Source: Candidatus Colimorpha enterica (lineage in GTDB: Bacteria > Bacillota > Clostridia > Oscillospirales > CAG-272). From it: DNA of 5,308 nt. The stretch is from NCBI GenBank assembly GCA_018065475.1, contig JAGHTD010000102.1:1-5308 (forward strand), written 5' to 3'. The notes beneath the pieces were generated by a model. The model was not told the DNA's origin, ran no database searches, and saw nothing but the letters and a program-made list of their open reading frames with translations. The translations under genes and the position numbers were made by a program. This document shows, piece after piece, positions 1 through 5,308 of the stretch (position 1 is the stretch's first letter; each line of letters starts with the position of its first letter).

Positions 1-1
1 C

Positions 2-574
2 CTCACGATAATCGCACTCTTCTCGCAGACGCTTTATCCTCTGAAACCGGCAAACCTCTCTCTCGTTTCGATGTTCATGATAGGCATCCCGTCCTTCTTC
101 CTTGCTCTTGAACCCAACGAGAACCTCATCAAGGGCAAGTTCCTGAAAAACGTGCTGTTCAAGGCGTTCCCCTGCGCTCTGACCTCTATCGTGCTTGTCA
201 CGTGGTCTATCCTCTTTGTCAGAGTGTTCAAAATATCAAACGACGTTTCGTTCTCGGTCGCATTCTTCATCTTCTCCTTTGTGGCTTACATCATGCTGTT
301 CAGAGTGTGCAGACCGATGAATCTGCTTCACAAGGTGCTGTTCGGCGGAATGGGACTTCTCTACCTCATCGCGGTCATCGTGCTCCCCGACCTGTTTGAG
401 GTCAAGCCGATGAATATTGAGGGATGGATGGTCCTCACCGTTCTTCTCGCAATCTCTATCCCGCTTTACAAGGGCTTCTTCTCGCTGTTCAACGGCTTCT
501 CCGATTGGAAGATGAAGGTGAGAGAATATCTCGTTTCAGACATAGAAAAGCATAAGAACGACGAAGAAATATAA
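2..574 (+). CDS. Cation-translocating P-type ATPase, C-terminal fragment (5' end outside window)
   Basis: The reading frame is open from base 2 to the TAA at 572-574 and gives 190 residues with no N-terminus, so it is the end of a longer gene. Fragment residues 12-39 carry YPLKP, then IGIPSFFLALEPN, which matches the M5-M6 loop and M6 helix of P-type ATPases (compare the PLTPxQ...GLPxxxLxxEP pattern of Ca2+-ATPases). Four further hydrophobic stretches at about 55-73, 83-100, 112-130 and 141-158 fit M7-M10, followed by a charged cytosolic tail. The family pumps cations across the plasma membrane using an aspartyl-phosphate; those ATP-binding domains would lie upstream, outside the window. M6 has IGIPS where SERCA-type Ca2+ pumps have DGLPA, so the metal-binding Asp of that position is missing and the ion cannot be assigned; the pattern fits the CtpE-like bacterial group. 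The first ATG seen, at 71, is internal to the domain and is not the real start. Confidence 0.86.
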   Translation, partial: LTIIALFSQTLYPLKPANLSLVSMFMIGIPSFFLALEPNENLIKGKFLKNVLFKAFPCALTSIVLVTWSILFVRVFKISNDVSFSVAFFIFSFVAYIMLFRVCRPMNLLHKVLFGGMGLLYLIAVIVLPDLFEVKPMNIEGWMVLTVLLAISIPLYKGFFSLFNGFSDWKMKVREYLVSDIEKHKNDEEI

Positions 575-599
575 AAAGAGGAGCTTACACTCCTCTTTT
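574..599. terminator. Bidirectional intrinsic terminator between convergent genes
   Basis: A perfect 10-bp inverted repeat: AAAAGAGGAG at 574-583, loop CTTACA at 584-589, CTCCTCTTTT at 590-599. Read on either strand it gives a GAGGAG/CTCCTC core stem followed by a U run (four U on the plus strand, five on the minus strand). It sits exactly between the P-type ATPase stop (572-574) and the convergent yqeG-like gene, whose stop codon (587-585) is in the loop and whose last four sense codons form the right arm. The core is short and the plus-strand U tract is followed by GGGACC, so efficiency on that strand may be modest. Confidence 0.8.
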
Positions 600-1100
600 G
601 GGACCTTTTTTGCGGTATCTTTTCAGTATCGGCTTTTCAAGCAGGCGCTTTGATCTGAAAAACAGCGTCGTCTTGTCCTTGATTGGATTGACGAGAATCG
701 AGTAACTGCCGAGCAGGTGCCCGCTTACGATGTCGGTGAAGACCTGGTCGCCTATGACGGCGGCGTGGTTCTCGTCCGTGCCGATGTGTTCAAGCGCCCG
801 TCTGTAATACTTCGTTGACGGCTTCCCGCTTTTGCTTGAATGGAAATAGCCGAGACGGCTGTTGAAAAGCGAAACGCGCGCCTCGTCGTTGTTTGATATA
901 AAAGCGATCCTTATCCCGCGCTTTTCAAGCTCTGAAAACCAGGCGAGCACCGGGGGTGTCGGCTCGGGATCGTCGTAGGTGACGAGGGTGTTGTCGATAT
1001 CGAGCAGTACCGCTTTTATCCCCATTTCGACGAGCCGGTCAAGATCAATATCGTATATTGTGTCCAGATACAGATCCGGCATAAAAAATCTTTTTCTCAT
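585..1100 (-). CDS. yqeG: YqeG-family HAD-IIIA phosphatase
   Basis: A 171-residue cytosolic protein of the usual YqeG length (about 170). The N-terminus MPDLYLDTIYDIDLDRL is the characteristic lead-in of this family. HAD motifs are in order: motif I DIDNT at residues 34-38 (nucleophile D34, acid/base D36), motif II ISN at 68-70, motif III lysine K93 in GKPS, and motif IV GDQVFTDI at 117-124 (Mg2+-binding D118 and D123). The fold and metal site are thus complete, and phosphate-ester hydrolysis is expected; the physiological substrate of YqeG proteins is not settled. The C-terminus is basic (RYRKKGPKRGV). The ATG at 1100-1098 is preceded by GGAGAAG (minus strand, 1111-1105) at good spacing, which supports this start. 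It is transcribed alone here, convergent with the ATPase and divergent from trmO, unlike Bacillus subtilis where yqeG heads a yqeH-aroE cluster. Its last codons lie inside the terminator hairpin. Confidence 0.9.
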   Translation of the reverse strand: MRKRFFMPDLYLDTIYDIDLDRLVEMGIKAVLLDIDNTLVTYDDPEPTPPVLAWFSELEKRGIRIAFISNNDEARVSLFNSRLGYFHSSKSGKPSTKYYRRALEHIGTDENHAAVIGDQVFTDIVSGHLLGSYSILVNPIKDKTTLFFRSKRLLEKPILKRYRKKGPKRGV

Positions 1101-1121
1101 TTTTCTTCTCCGTTGTAATAT

Positions 1122-1150
1122 ATTTTACCACACGGAGAGGCAAAAATCAA
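1122..1150 (-). promoter_or_regulatory. Sigma-A type promoter for the yqeG-like gene, extended -10
   Basis: On the minus strand there is TTGATT (-35, plus coordinates 1145-1150), a 17-nt spacer, then TAAAAT (-10, 1122-1127) preceded by TGG, which makes an extended -10. Predicted transcription start is about 1114-1116, leaving a leader of roughly 15 nt that just contains the Shine-Dalgarno GGAGAAG. Spacing and position are all as expected for a housekeeping promoter. The element lies in the 67-nt divergent gap with trmO, and its -35 is only about 18 nt from the trmO start codon. No operator repeat is visible. Confidence 0.7.
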
Positions 1151-1167
1151 TATGCAGGCGGTAAGAT

Positions 1168-1854
1168 ATGAGCGATTCGGTAAATATGAAGCATATTGCG
1201 TATATAGAGACCGATTTCAAGGAGAAGTTCGGCATCCCGAGGCAGAGCAGCCGCACGGAAGCCGAGGGCAGGATCGTTTTTCTCCCCGAATATCGGGTGA
1301 GGGAAGCGCTGAGAGGACTTGAAGGTTTTTCTCACCTGTGGATCATCTTTGACTTTTCGGAATCGCATACCGAAAAATGGAGCCCTACCGTGCGTCCTCC
1401 GCGTCTCGGAGGCAACGTGAGAATGGGAGTGTTTGCCACCCGCTCGCCTTTCAGACCGAACCCGATAGGTATCTCCTCGGTGAAGATAGAGGGGATAGAA
1501 CATTCGGAAACCCTCGGCGACACGATACTCGTTTCTGGAGTCGATCTTCTCGACGGTACGCCGATATTTGACATCAAACCATATATTGCCTCGTCCGATT
1601 CCCATCCGGAAGCCGTCGGCGGCTTCTCGGACGGAGCGGCGGGGCATAAACTAAACGTATGCGACGGAGACGCACTCCTCGGCAGGATCCCGGAGAAGAA
1701 AAGGGAAACGCTGATGAAGGCGCTGGCGGACGACCCCCGCCCGTCGTATCAGAACGATGCCGAAAGAATATACAGTATGAGATTTTCGGATTATGACGTC
1801 GCTTTCAGAGTTGACGGCGAAAATCTTTACGTACTTTCGGTAAAAGACATTTAA
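1168..1854 (+). CDS. trmO: tRNA (N6-threonylcarbamoyladenosine37-N6)-methyltransferase TrmO (TsaA/YaeB family)
   Basis: A 228-residue protein, close to the roughly 235 residues of Escherichia coli TrmO (YaeB). TrmO transfers a methyl group from S-adenosylmethionine to t6A at position 37 of certain tRNAs, giving m6t6A next to the anticodon, in the cytosol. Family signatures seen: KEKFGIPRQ at 18-26, GFSHLWIIFDF at 53-63, RPPRLGGN at 76-83, the core VFATRSPFRPNPIGIS at 88-103 that builds the SAM pocket, DLLDGTPIFDIKPY at 126-139, and the C-terminal small domain with DPRPSYQ at 189-195 and YSMRFSDYDVAF at 202-213. The N-terminal beta-barrel and the C-terminal domain are both complete. The start at 1168 is chosen because AGGCGG at 1156-1161 lies 6 nt upstream; M7 at 1186 has no such site. 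It is the first gene of a probable three-gene operon, but no convincing plus-strand promoter can be seen in the short divergent gap. Confidence 0.93.
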   Translation: MSDSVNMKHIAYIETDFKEKFGIPRQSSRTEAEGRIVFLPEYRVREALRGLEGFSHLWIIFDFSESHTEKWSPTVRPPRLGGNVRMGVFATRSPFRPNPIGISSVKIEGIEHSETLGDTILVSGVDLLDGTPIFDIKPYIASSDSHPEAVGGFSDGAAGHKLNVCDGDALLGRIPEKKRETLMKALADDPRPSYQNDAERIYSMRFSDYDVAFRVDGENLYVLSVKDI

Positions 1855-1875
1855 GAATAAACGACGGAGATTATT

Positions 1876-4152
1876 ATGAGATTTATTGCAACTTTTCTGA
1901 CAGTCATTATTTTATTTTCTGTTATCATTTTTCTGCCTGCGGCGATGTTTTTCTTAAGAAAACAGCTCGGGCGCAGAGCAGAGATAAGACGTACGAAGGC
2001 CGACCGGAAAAAGGAAAAGCTCATATCGGGATTGGGAACGATATGGTTTTTTTCGGTGTTCTTCCTGTATCTTGAATATCTGACGCACGTTTCGCTCGGA
2101 TTCGGCTTTTCTTTCAGGTTCCTCGTCTATGCGACGGTATTTGCCGTTCCTTTCGGGCTCATAGCCGCTTTCGTCTGCTCGCTGTTCACGAAGAAGGTAA
2201 ACTACGTCCTGACGATAATCGTCACGGCGTTCTTCACCGTCTATTTCGGGATACAGCTTATTTTCTACAAGTTCTTCAAGGAGTTCCTCAGCGTTTCGAC
2301 CGCCGCAGCGGCGGGAGGAAACGTCGTCCAGTTCTGGCGCGAGGCACTCGGCGTCATTTTCAGAAACATCCATTTTGTGATCCTTCTTTTCGTGCCCATG
2401 GTGCTTTTCATAATCTTCGGACGTAAGAAGTATCCCGTATATGCGATGAACGGCAAGCTGAAGATCGTCTGTCTCTGCCTTTCTGTTTTCTGCTTTTTCG
2501 CCGGAGTAGGATACGTCGGCTCGCAGGACGAGGTGCTCGGCGACAGATACTATTACGGAGAGGGCTTCAATATGTCCGACGCGGGCGCGAGATTCGGTCT
2601 TCTGACCTCCGGACGTCTTGACCTCAACTATGCGATCTTCGGGGATCCCATAGGACGCCCCGACGATCCCGAAGGCACCGATACCGAATACGTCAACCCG
2701 TTTGAAAGCGATACGGAGCCGTCAGACGTTACCACCGCTGAGGACGAAACCACCGAGTACGTAGAGCCGGTAGATACGAGCCCCAACGTGCTCGACATTG
2801 ATTTCGATAAGCTGATAGCCGGCACCAAGGACAAGAACCTCAAGGCGGCGCACAATTATTTCGCAAACCGCGAGCCAACCCTCAAAAACGAGTACACGTG
2901 CATGTTTGAAGGTAAAAACCTTATTTGGATCACCGTCGAAAGCTGGGCTCCCGCCGCGATAAACGAGCAGCTGACGCCCACGCTTTACAAAATGAAGAAC
3001 GAGGGCTTCGTCTTCAACAATTACTACTGTTCAAACTGGGGCGGCTCGACCGCGACCGGCGAATACGCCAATATCACCGGCATGTTCTACACAAAGGCAA
3101 GCTGTCTCAAGACTTCTGCCGAGAACTATATGCCGTTCACCGTCGGAAATATGCTGAAAGCGGACGGATATAAGACGCTCGGCTTCCACAACTGGACGGC
3201 GTCATATTACGGCAGAAACTTATCCCACCCCAACTTCGGCTACGAGTTCTACGGCACCAAATATGTCGCCGCAGGCGACTATCACGGCACCGACGGCTGG
3301 GACGTCACCTTCAAGAGATCGTGGCCTCTTTCGGACAAGGATCTCGCCGATTACACCGTCTCGTATATTCCCGATGACGGCAGTACTTTCCATATTTATT
3401 ATATGACCGTCAGCGGACATCCGTATCAGACCTGGAACAGTTCCATGGCTCGCAGACATAAGGATCTTATTCTTGACGCAAAGCCAAAGAACGCCAAGGG
3501 TGAGCCATACACGGCAGAATACGCGCTGTCCTACATTGCGGCGCAGTACGAAGTCGAGCTTATGGTAGAGAAGCTCATCAGCGAGCTTGATGCAAAGGGA
3601 ATACTCGACGATACCGTATTCGTCATGTCCCCCGACCATTATCCGTATCAGATCTCCGAGGACGAGACGATGAACACCGCGGCACTGTCGCAGATGTACT
3701 GCCTCCCCGAGAAGAATATTTATCTCAACTACGAGCTTTACAAAGCGCCTCTCATCATCTGGTCGTCCTCTATGGAACAGCCGGTAGAGATCAACAAGGT
3801 CTGCTCCGCCATCGACATTCTCCCGACGGTGCTCAACCTGTTCGGAGAGGAATACGACTCCCGCCTCATCATAGGCAGAGACATCCTTTCGACCTCAGAG
3901 GGATTCGTGATTCTCAATATGAGCAACGTGGGTGCGATCTCTTCAAGTCAGAACTGGATCACCGACTACGGCTTCTACAATTCGTCGAAGAAGCTCTTTA
4001 CGCAGTTTGAGGGCGAACAGTTGACTGACGAACAGCTCGGCACCTACGTCGAGCATTATTCTGAACAGCTTACGGCGCTCTACAAGTATTCAAAGTACAT
4101 CCTCAACAACGACTATTACAGGACGGTATTTCCGAAAGGAATAGGGAAATAA
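1876..4152 (+). CDS. LTA synthase family protein (membrane-anchored sulfatase-fold phosphoglycerol transferase)
   Basis: A 758-residue protein with an N-terminal membrane part, an acidic linker and an extracellular sulfatase-fold domain. Hydrophobic segments at about 4-27, 53-70, 80-104, 109-131, 163-182 and 196-215 predict six helices, one more than the five of Staphylococcus aureus LtaS; basic loops at 28-49, 106-107 and 183-197 place the C-terminal domain outside. Catalytic residues by alignment with LtaS: metal ligand E355 in ITVESW, threonine nucleophile T392 in GGSTATGEY, H515 in SGHPYQ, metal ligands D587 and H588 in SPDHYPYQI, and the terminal DILPTVLNLFG at 647-657. FHNW...YGRN (437-448) matches the substrate-binding region with Trp and Arg. 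The family transfers glycerol-phosphate from phosphatidylglycerol to build lipoteichoic acid or a related polymer; whether this copy is the main synthase, a primase or a glycan-modifying paralogue cannot be told. Start supported by GGAG at 1866-1869. Gap to trmO is 21 nt. Confidence 0.9.
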   Translation: MRFIATFLTVIILFSVIIFLPAAMFFLRKQLGRRAEIRRTKADRKKEKLISGLGTIWFFSVFFLYLEYLTHVSLGFGFSFRFLVYATVFAVPFGLIAAFVCSLFTKKVNYVLTIIVTAFFTVYFGIQLIFYKFFKEFLSVSTAAAAGGNVVQFWREALGVIFRNIHFVILLFVPMVLFIIFGRKKYPVYAMNGKLKIVCLCLSVFCFFAGVGYVGSQDEVLGDRYYYGEGFNMSDAGARFGLLTSGRLDLNYAIFGDPIGRPDDPEGTDTEYVNPFESDTEPSDVTTAEDETTEYVEPVDTSPNVLDIDFDKLIAGTKDKNLKAAHNYFANREPTLKNEYTCMFEGKNLIWITVESWAPAAINEQLTPTLYKMKNEGFVFNNYYCSNWGGSTATGEYANITGMFYTKASCLKTSAENYMPFTVGNMLKADGYKTLGFHNWTASYYGRNLSHPNFGYEFYGTKYVAAGDYHGTDGWDVTFKRSWPLSDKDLADYTVSYIPDDGSTFHIYYMTVSGHPYQTWNSSMARRHKDLILDAKPKNAKGEPYTAEYALSYIAAQYEVELMVEKLISELDAKGILDDTVFVMSPDHYPYQISEDETMNTAALSQMYCLPEKNIYLNYELYKAPLIIWSSSMEQPVEINKVCSAIDILPTVLNLFGEEYDSRLIIGRDILSTSEGFVILNMSNVGAISSSQNWITDYGFYNSSKKLFTQFEGEQLTDEQLGTYVEHYSEQLTALYKYSKYILNNDYYRTVFPKGIGK
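2647..2781 (+). other. Acidic, Thr/Glu/Asp-rich linker of the LTA-synthase-like protein, with a degenerate TEYVxP repeat
   Basis: Residues 258-302 join the membrane part to the catalytic domain. The stretch is rich in D, E, T, S and P and almost free of basic and large hydrophobic residues, so it is probably disordered and extracellular. The motif TEYVxP occurs twice, at 270-275 (2683-2700) and 293-298 (2752-2769), 23 residues apart, each followed by an acidic segment. The codons differ between the copies (GAA/GAG, GTC/GTA), so this is not a fresh DNA duplication. Confidence 0.6.
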
Positions 4153-4182
4153 CGCAATTCGGCTTTCTGAAAGGGTGAAAAT

Positions 4183-5163
4183 ATGAAAACTCCGATCTCG
4201 TTGATAATTGATGACAGCGCACCGCTCGTTCAGGTTTATTACAAACACATTGAGCCGCCTTTTACACAGGACGGCAGACCGATCCTTGAAAATATACCGA
4301 ACGATTTTCTGTTCCGGTTCTGCGATACCGTCGAGAAATACGGTATCCGCGGAAAGTTCTCCGTCGTACCAAACCCCGGATGTTACGGCAATATCTGCGA
4401 AAGCGTCGGCGGATTTTCACGTGAAGTTCTGCGGGAATGGATCGACACCGTCAATTCCCGTCTGTCCGGATACTTTTCGTTCTGCCCCGAGATCCTGACG
4501 CACCATCTGACTCTCGATCTGAAAACTGGAAAATATCTTTCCGAAACCGAGCGCGAATGGTCTGTCCACGCGACCGAGGAGGAAATGACCGACTACATCG
4601 CCTATGCGTTGGAGATCGACCGTGACGCGGGCATTCGCTGCACCGGTGTCACCTCGCCGTGGGATTTCGGCGTTCACAATGAGAAGAATTACGTTCTCGG
4701 TGTCGCAGGTGCATTTGACCGTGTGTTCGGGCAGAAGAAATCGTGGTATTTCCTGCACGAAATCGTAGGAGAAAAGAACATACGCCCGTGGGTGGAATAC
4801 GACGAGGGCGGAAGAACGGTCGTATCTATCCCTTATACGGTCGGAGACGGCTTCTGGCAGAGCATTGACCGTGACGATGATTCGGATGAATACGTCCGCT
4901 TTATCGCCGACGGATATATTTCGGAGGACGGCAAAAGCGGAACGATCGTCAAGGCACTTGACGACGGCTGTTTCCCCATTCTCTGCACGCACTGGCAGTC
5001 TATGTTCTCAAACGGCAACCGCGTCGGTGTCCGTGCACTCGGTGAAGTTGCCAAACGTATCGAGAACACCCTCTCCGACAGGGTAGAATGGGTGGACTTT
5101 GACCGCCAGGCGGAGCTTGCCATTGCCGACGGCATAAAACGTCCTGCATTTCAGATCAGGTGA
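4183..5163 (+). CDS. Uncharacterised protein resembling the polysaccharide deacetylase (NodB-like) barrel fold
   Basis: A 326-residue protein with no signal peptide or membrane segment, so probably cytosolic. Its motifs recall the carbohydrate esterase 4/glycoside hydrolase-deacetylase barrel in the expected order: a first strand ending in an acidic pair, SLIIDDSAP at 6-14 (D10, D11); GIRGKFSVVPNPG at 54-66, like the GIxATFFVxG strand; EILTHHLTLD at 103-112, a possible metal-histidine motif (H107, H108); GIRCTGVTSPWDFG at 150-163, like motif 3 RxPxG; and FPILCTHWQSMF at 264-275 with H270, like the closing LxH motif. None matches the canonical TFDDG or HSxxH exactly, so catalysis and substrate are not established. 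The start has AGGGTG at 4172-4177, 5 nt upstream. It lies 30 nt after the LTA-synthase-like gene and ends 44 nt before a strong terminator, which makes it the last gene of the operon. A distant sugar-hydrolase-like or binding role is the main alternative. Confidence 0.62.
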   Translation: MKTPISLIIDDSAPLVQVYYKHIEPPFTQDGRPILENIPNDFLFRFCDTVEKYGIRGKFSVVPNPGCYGNICESVGGFSREVLREWIDTVNSRLSGYFSFCPEILTHHLTLDLKTGKYLSETEREWSVHATEEEMTDYIAYALEIDRDAGIRCTGVTSPWDFGVHNEKNYVLGVAGAFDRVFGQKKSWYFLHEIVGEKNIRPWVEYDEGGRTVVSIPYTVGDGFWQSIDRDDDSDEYVRFIADGYISEDGKSGTIVKALDDGCFPILCTHWQSMFSNGNRVGVRALGEVAKRIENTLSDRVEWVDFDRQAELAIADGIKRPAFQIR

Positions 5164-5207
5164 TCCCGAAACATTCGGCGGATATTATCCGTATCGCAAA
5201 TAATGAA

Positions 5208-5232
5208 AAAACGCAGCCGTCGGCTGCGTTTT
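5208..5232. terminator. Strong intrinsic terminator closing the trmO operon, usable from both strands
   Basis: A perfect 11-bp inverted repeat: AAAACGCAGCC at 5208-5218, loop GTC at 5219-5221, GGCTGCGTTTT at 5222-5232. The GC-rich core GCAGCC/GGCTGC is followed on the plus strand by TTTTCTTTT and on the minus strand by TTTTTT (complement of 5206-5211). It stands 44 nt after the stop of the deacetylase-like gene and 3 nt beyond the stop of the convergent gene at 5236, so it serves both. Confidence 0.9.
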
Positions 5233-5235
5233 CTT

Positions 5236-5308
5236 TTATCTTCTTCCGGCTCCGCCTCCGCGGGTGAAACCTCCTCCGCCGCTTCTGCGGCCGGAGAAGG
5301 ACGATCCG
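5236..5308 (-). CDS. C-terminal fragment of a Gly/Arg-rich-tailed protein, probably TPM-domain family (start outside window)
   Basis: Reading the minus strand from the right edge, the frame whose codons start at 5307 stays open for 23 residues to a TAA at 5238-5236. The peptide includes SSFSGRR, SGGGGF and RGGGAGRR immediately before the stop. Such glycine-rich ends with scattered S, F and R are typical of the tails of TPM-domain (YgcG-like) membrane proteins, where the tail follows a transmembrane helix. The other minus-strand frame that stays open here reads as an Arg-rich string without a stop near the terminator, and is less likely. The stop lies directly beside the terminator stem at 5208-5232, which supports a real gene end. 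The family assignment rests on composition alone, since no TPM domain sequence is inside the window. Confidence 0.6.
   Translation of the reverse strand, partial: GSSFSGRRSGGGGFTRGGGAGRR

Noticed and set aside
1093..1129. Possible plus-strand promoter for trmO with -10 TAATAT at 1116-1121
   Set aside because: The -35 position at 17-nt spacing (TTTCTC, 1093-1098) matches the consensus at only two of six bases, and AT-richness here is already explained by the minus-strand promoter. The operon must have a promoter nearby, but I cannot place it.
1396..1412. Hairpin CCTCCG-CGTCT-CGGAGG inside trmO followed by an in-frame ATG at 1423
   Set aside because: The bases encode the conserved RPPRLGG motif, and starting at 1423 would remove a large part of the SAM-binding domain.
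1147..1647. Minus-strand open frame (166 codons) opposite trmO
   Set aside because: trmO is unmistakable on the plus strand. The antisense product is Arg/Gly/His-rich with no known motif, and it would run into the promoter of the yqeG-like gene.
2300..2314. 15-base interrupted palindrome CCGCCGC-A-GCGGCGG
   Set aside because: It encodes an alanine run in the LTA-synthase-like protein and arises from GC-rich alanine codons; there is no second copy or regulatory context.
1954..2373. Minus-strand open frame (139 codons) opposite the membrane part of the LTA-synthase-like gene, and a similar one at 3220-3639
   Set aside because: Both are shadows of a well supported gene; the charged product at 1954-2373 is what hydrophobic codons give when read in reverse.
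4417..4992. Long minus-strand open frame (191 codons) inside the deacetylase-like gene
   Set aside because: It is antisense to a gene with a Shine-Dalgarno, operon position and recognisable motifs; its translation shows no family features and such antisense frames are common with this codon usage.
1..5308. Search by eye for CRISPR repeats, insertion sequence ends, tRNA genes and riboswitch leaders
   Set aside because: No regularly spaced repeats, transposase, target duplications, cloverleaf or long structured leader were found; the longest gap between genes is about 70 nt.

Overview
The window looks like chromosomal DNA from a Bacillota bacterium, most likely class Clostridia. The evidence is an LTA-synthase-family enzyme of the clostridial type (active-site string DHYPY), a YqeG-family HAD phosphatase, purine-rich Shine-Dalgarno sites before every complete gene, short intergenic gaps and a base composition that looks near 50% GC by eye. 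This is inference from gene content; genus cannot be read from the window.

Layout, left to right. (1) 2-574 (+): C-terminal 190 residues of a P-type cation ATPase, cut by the window edge. (2) 574-599: perfect 10-bp inverted repeat, a bidirectional terminator that overlaps the ATPase stop codon and contains the last codons of the convergent next gene. (3) 585-1100 (-): yqeG-like HAD phosphatase, with its own extended -10 promoter at 1122-1150 (-). (4) A same-strand run of three genes with gaps of 21 and 30 nt, probably one operon: trmO, tRNA t6A37 methyltransferase (1168-1854); a membrane-anchored LTA-synthase-like phosphoglycerol transferase (1876-4152); and a leaderless protein resembling the polysaccharide deacetylase barrel (4183-5163). 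(5) 5208-5232: strong 11-bp GC-rich terminator, also usable from both sides. (6) 5236-5308 (-): last 23 residues of a convergent gene with a Gly/Arg-rich tail, resembling the C-terminus of TPM-domain membrane proteins.

Function. The LTA-synthase-like protein should act outside the membrane on a glycerol-phosphate type envelope polymer; all expected catalytic residues are present. The deacetylase-like protein has no export signal, so it would act in the cytosol, and its substrate is unknown. trmO is a housekeeping tRNA modification gene that may simply supply expression to the two genes behind it. There is no mobile element, CRISPR array, tRNA or rRNA, and no gene-free stretch over 100 nt. Nothing here amounts to a clearly new system. 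The points most worth following are the pairing of the LTA-synthase-like gene with the poorly characterised deacetylase-like protein, and the very compact convergent ends.
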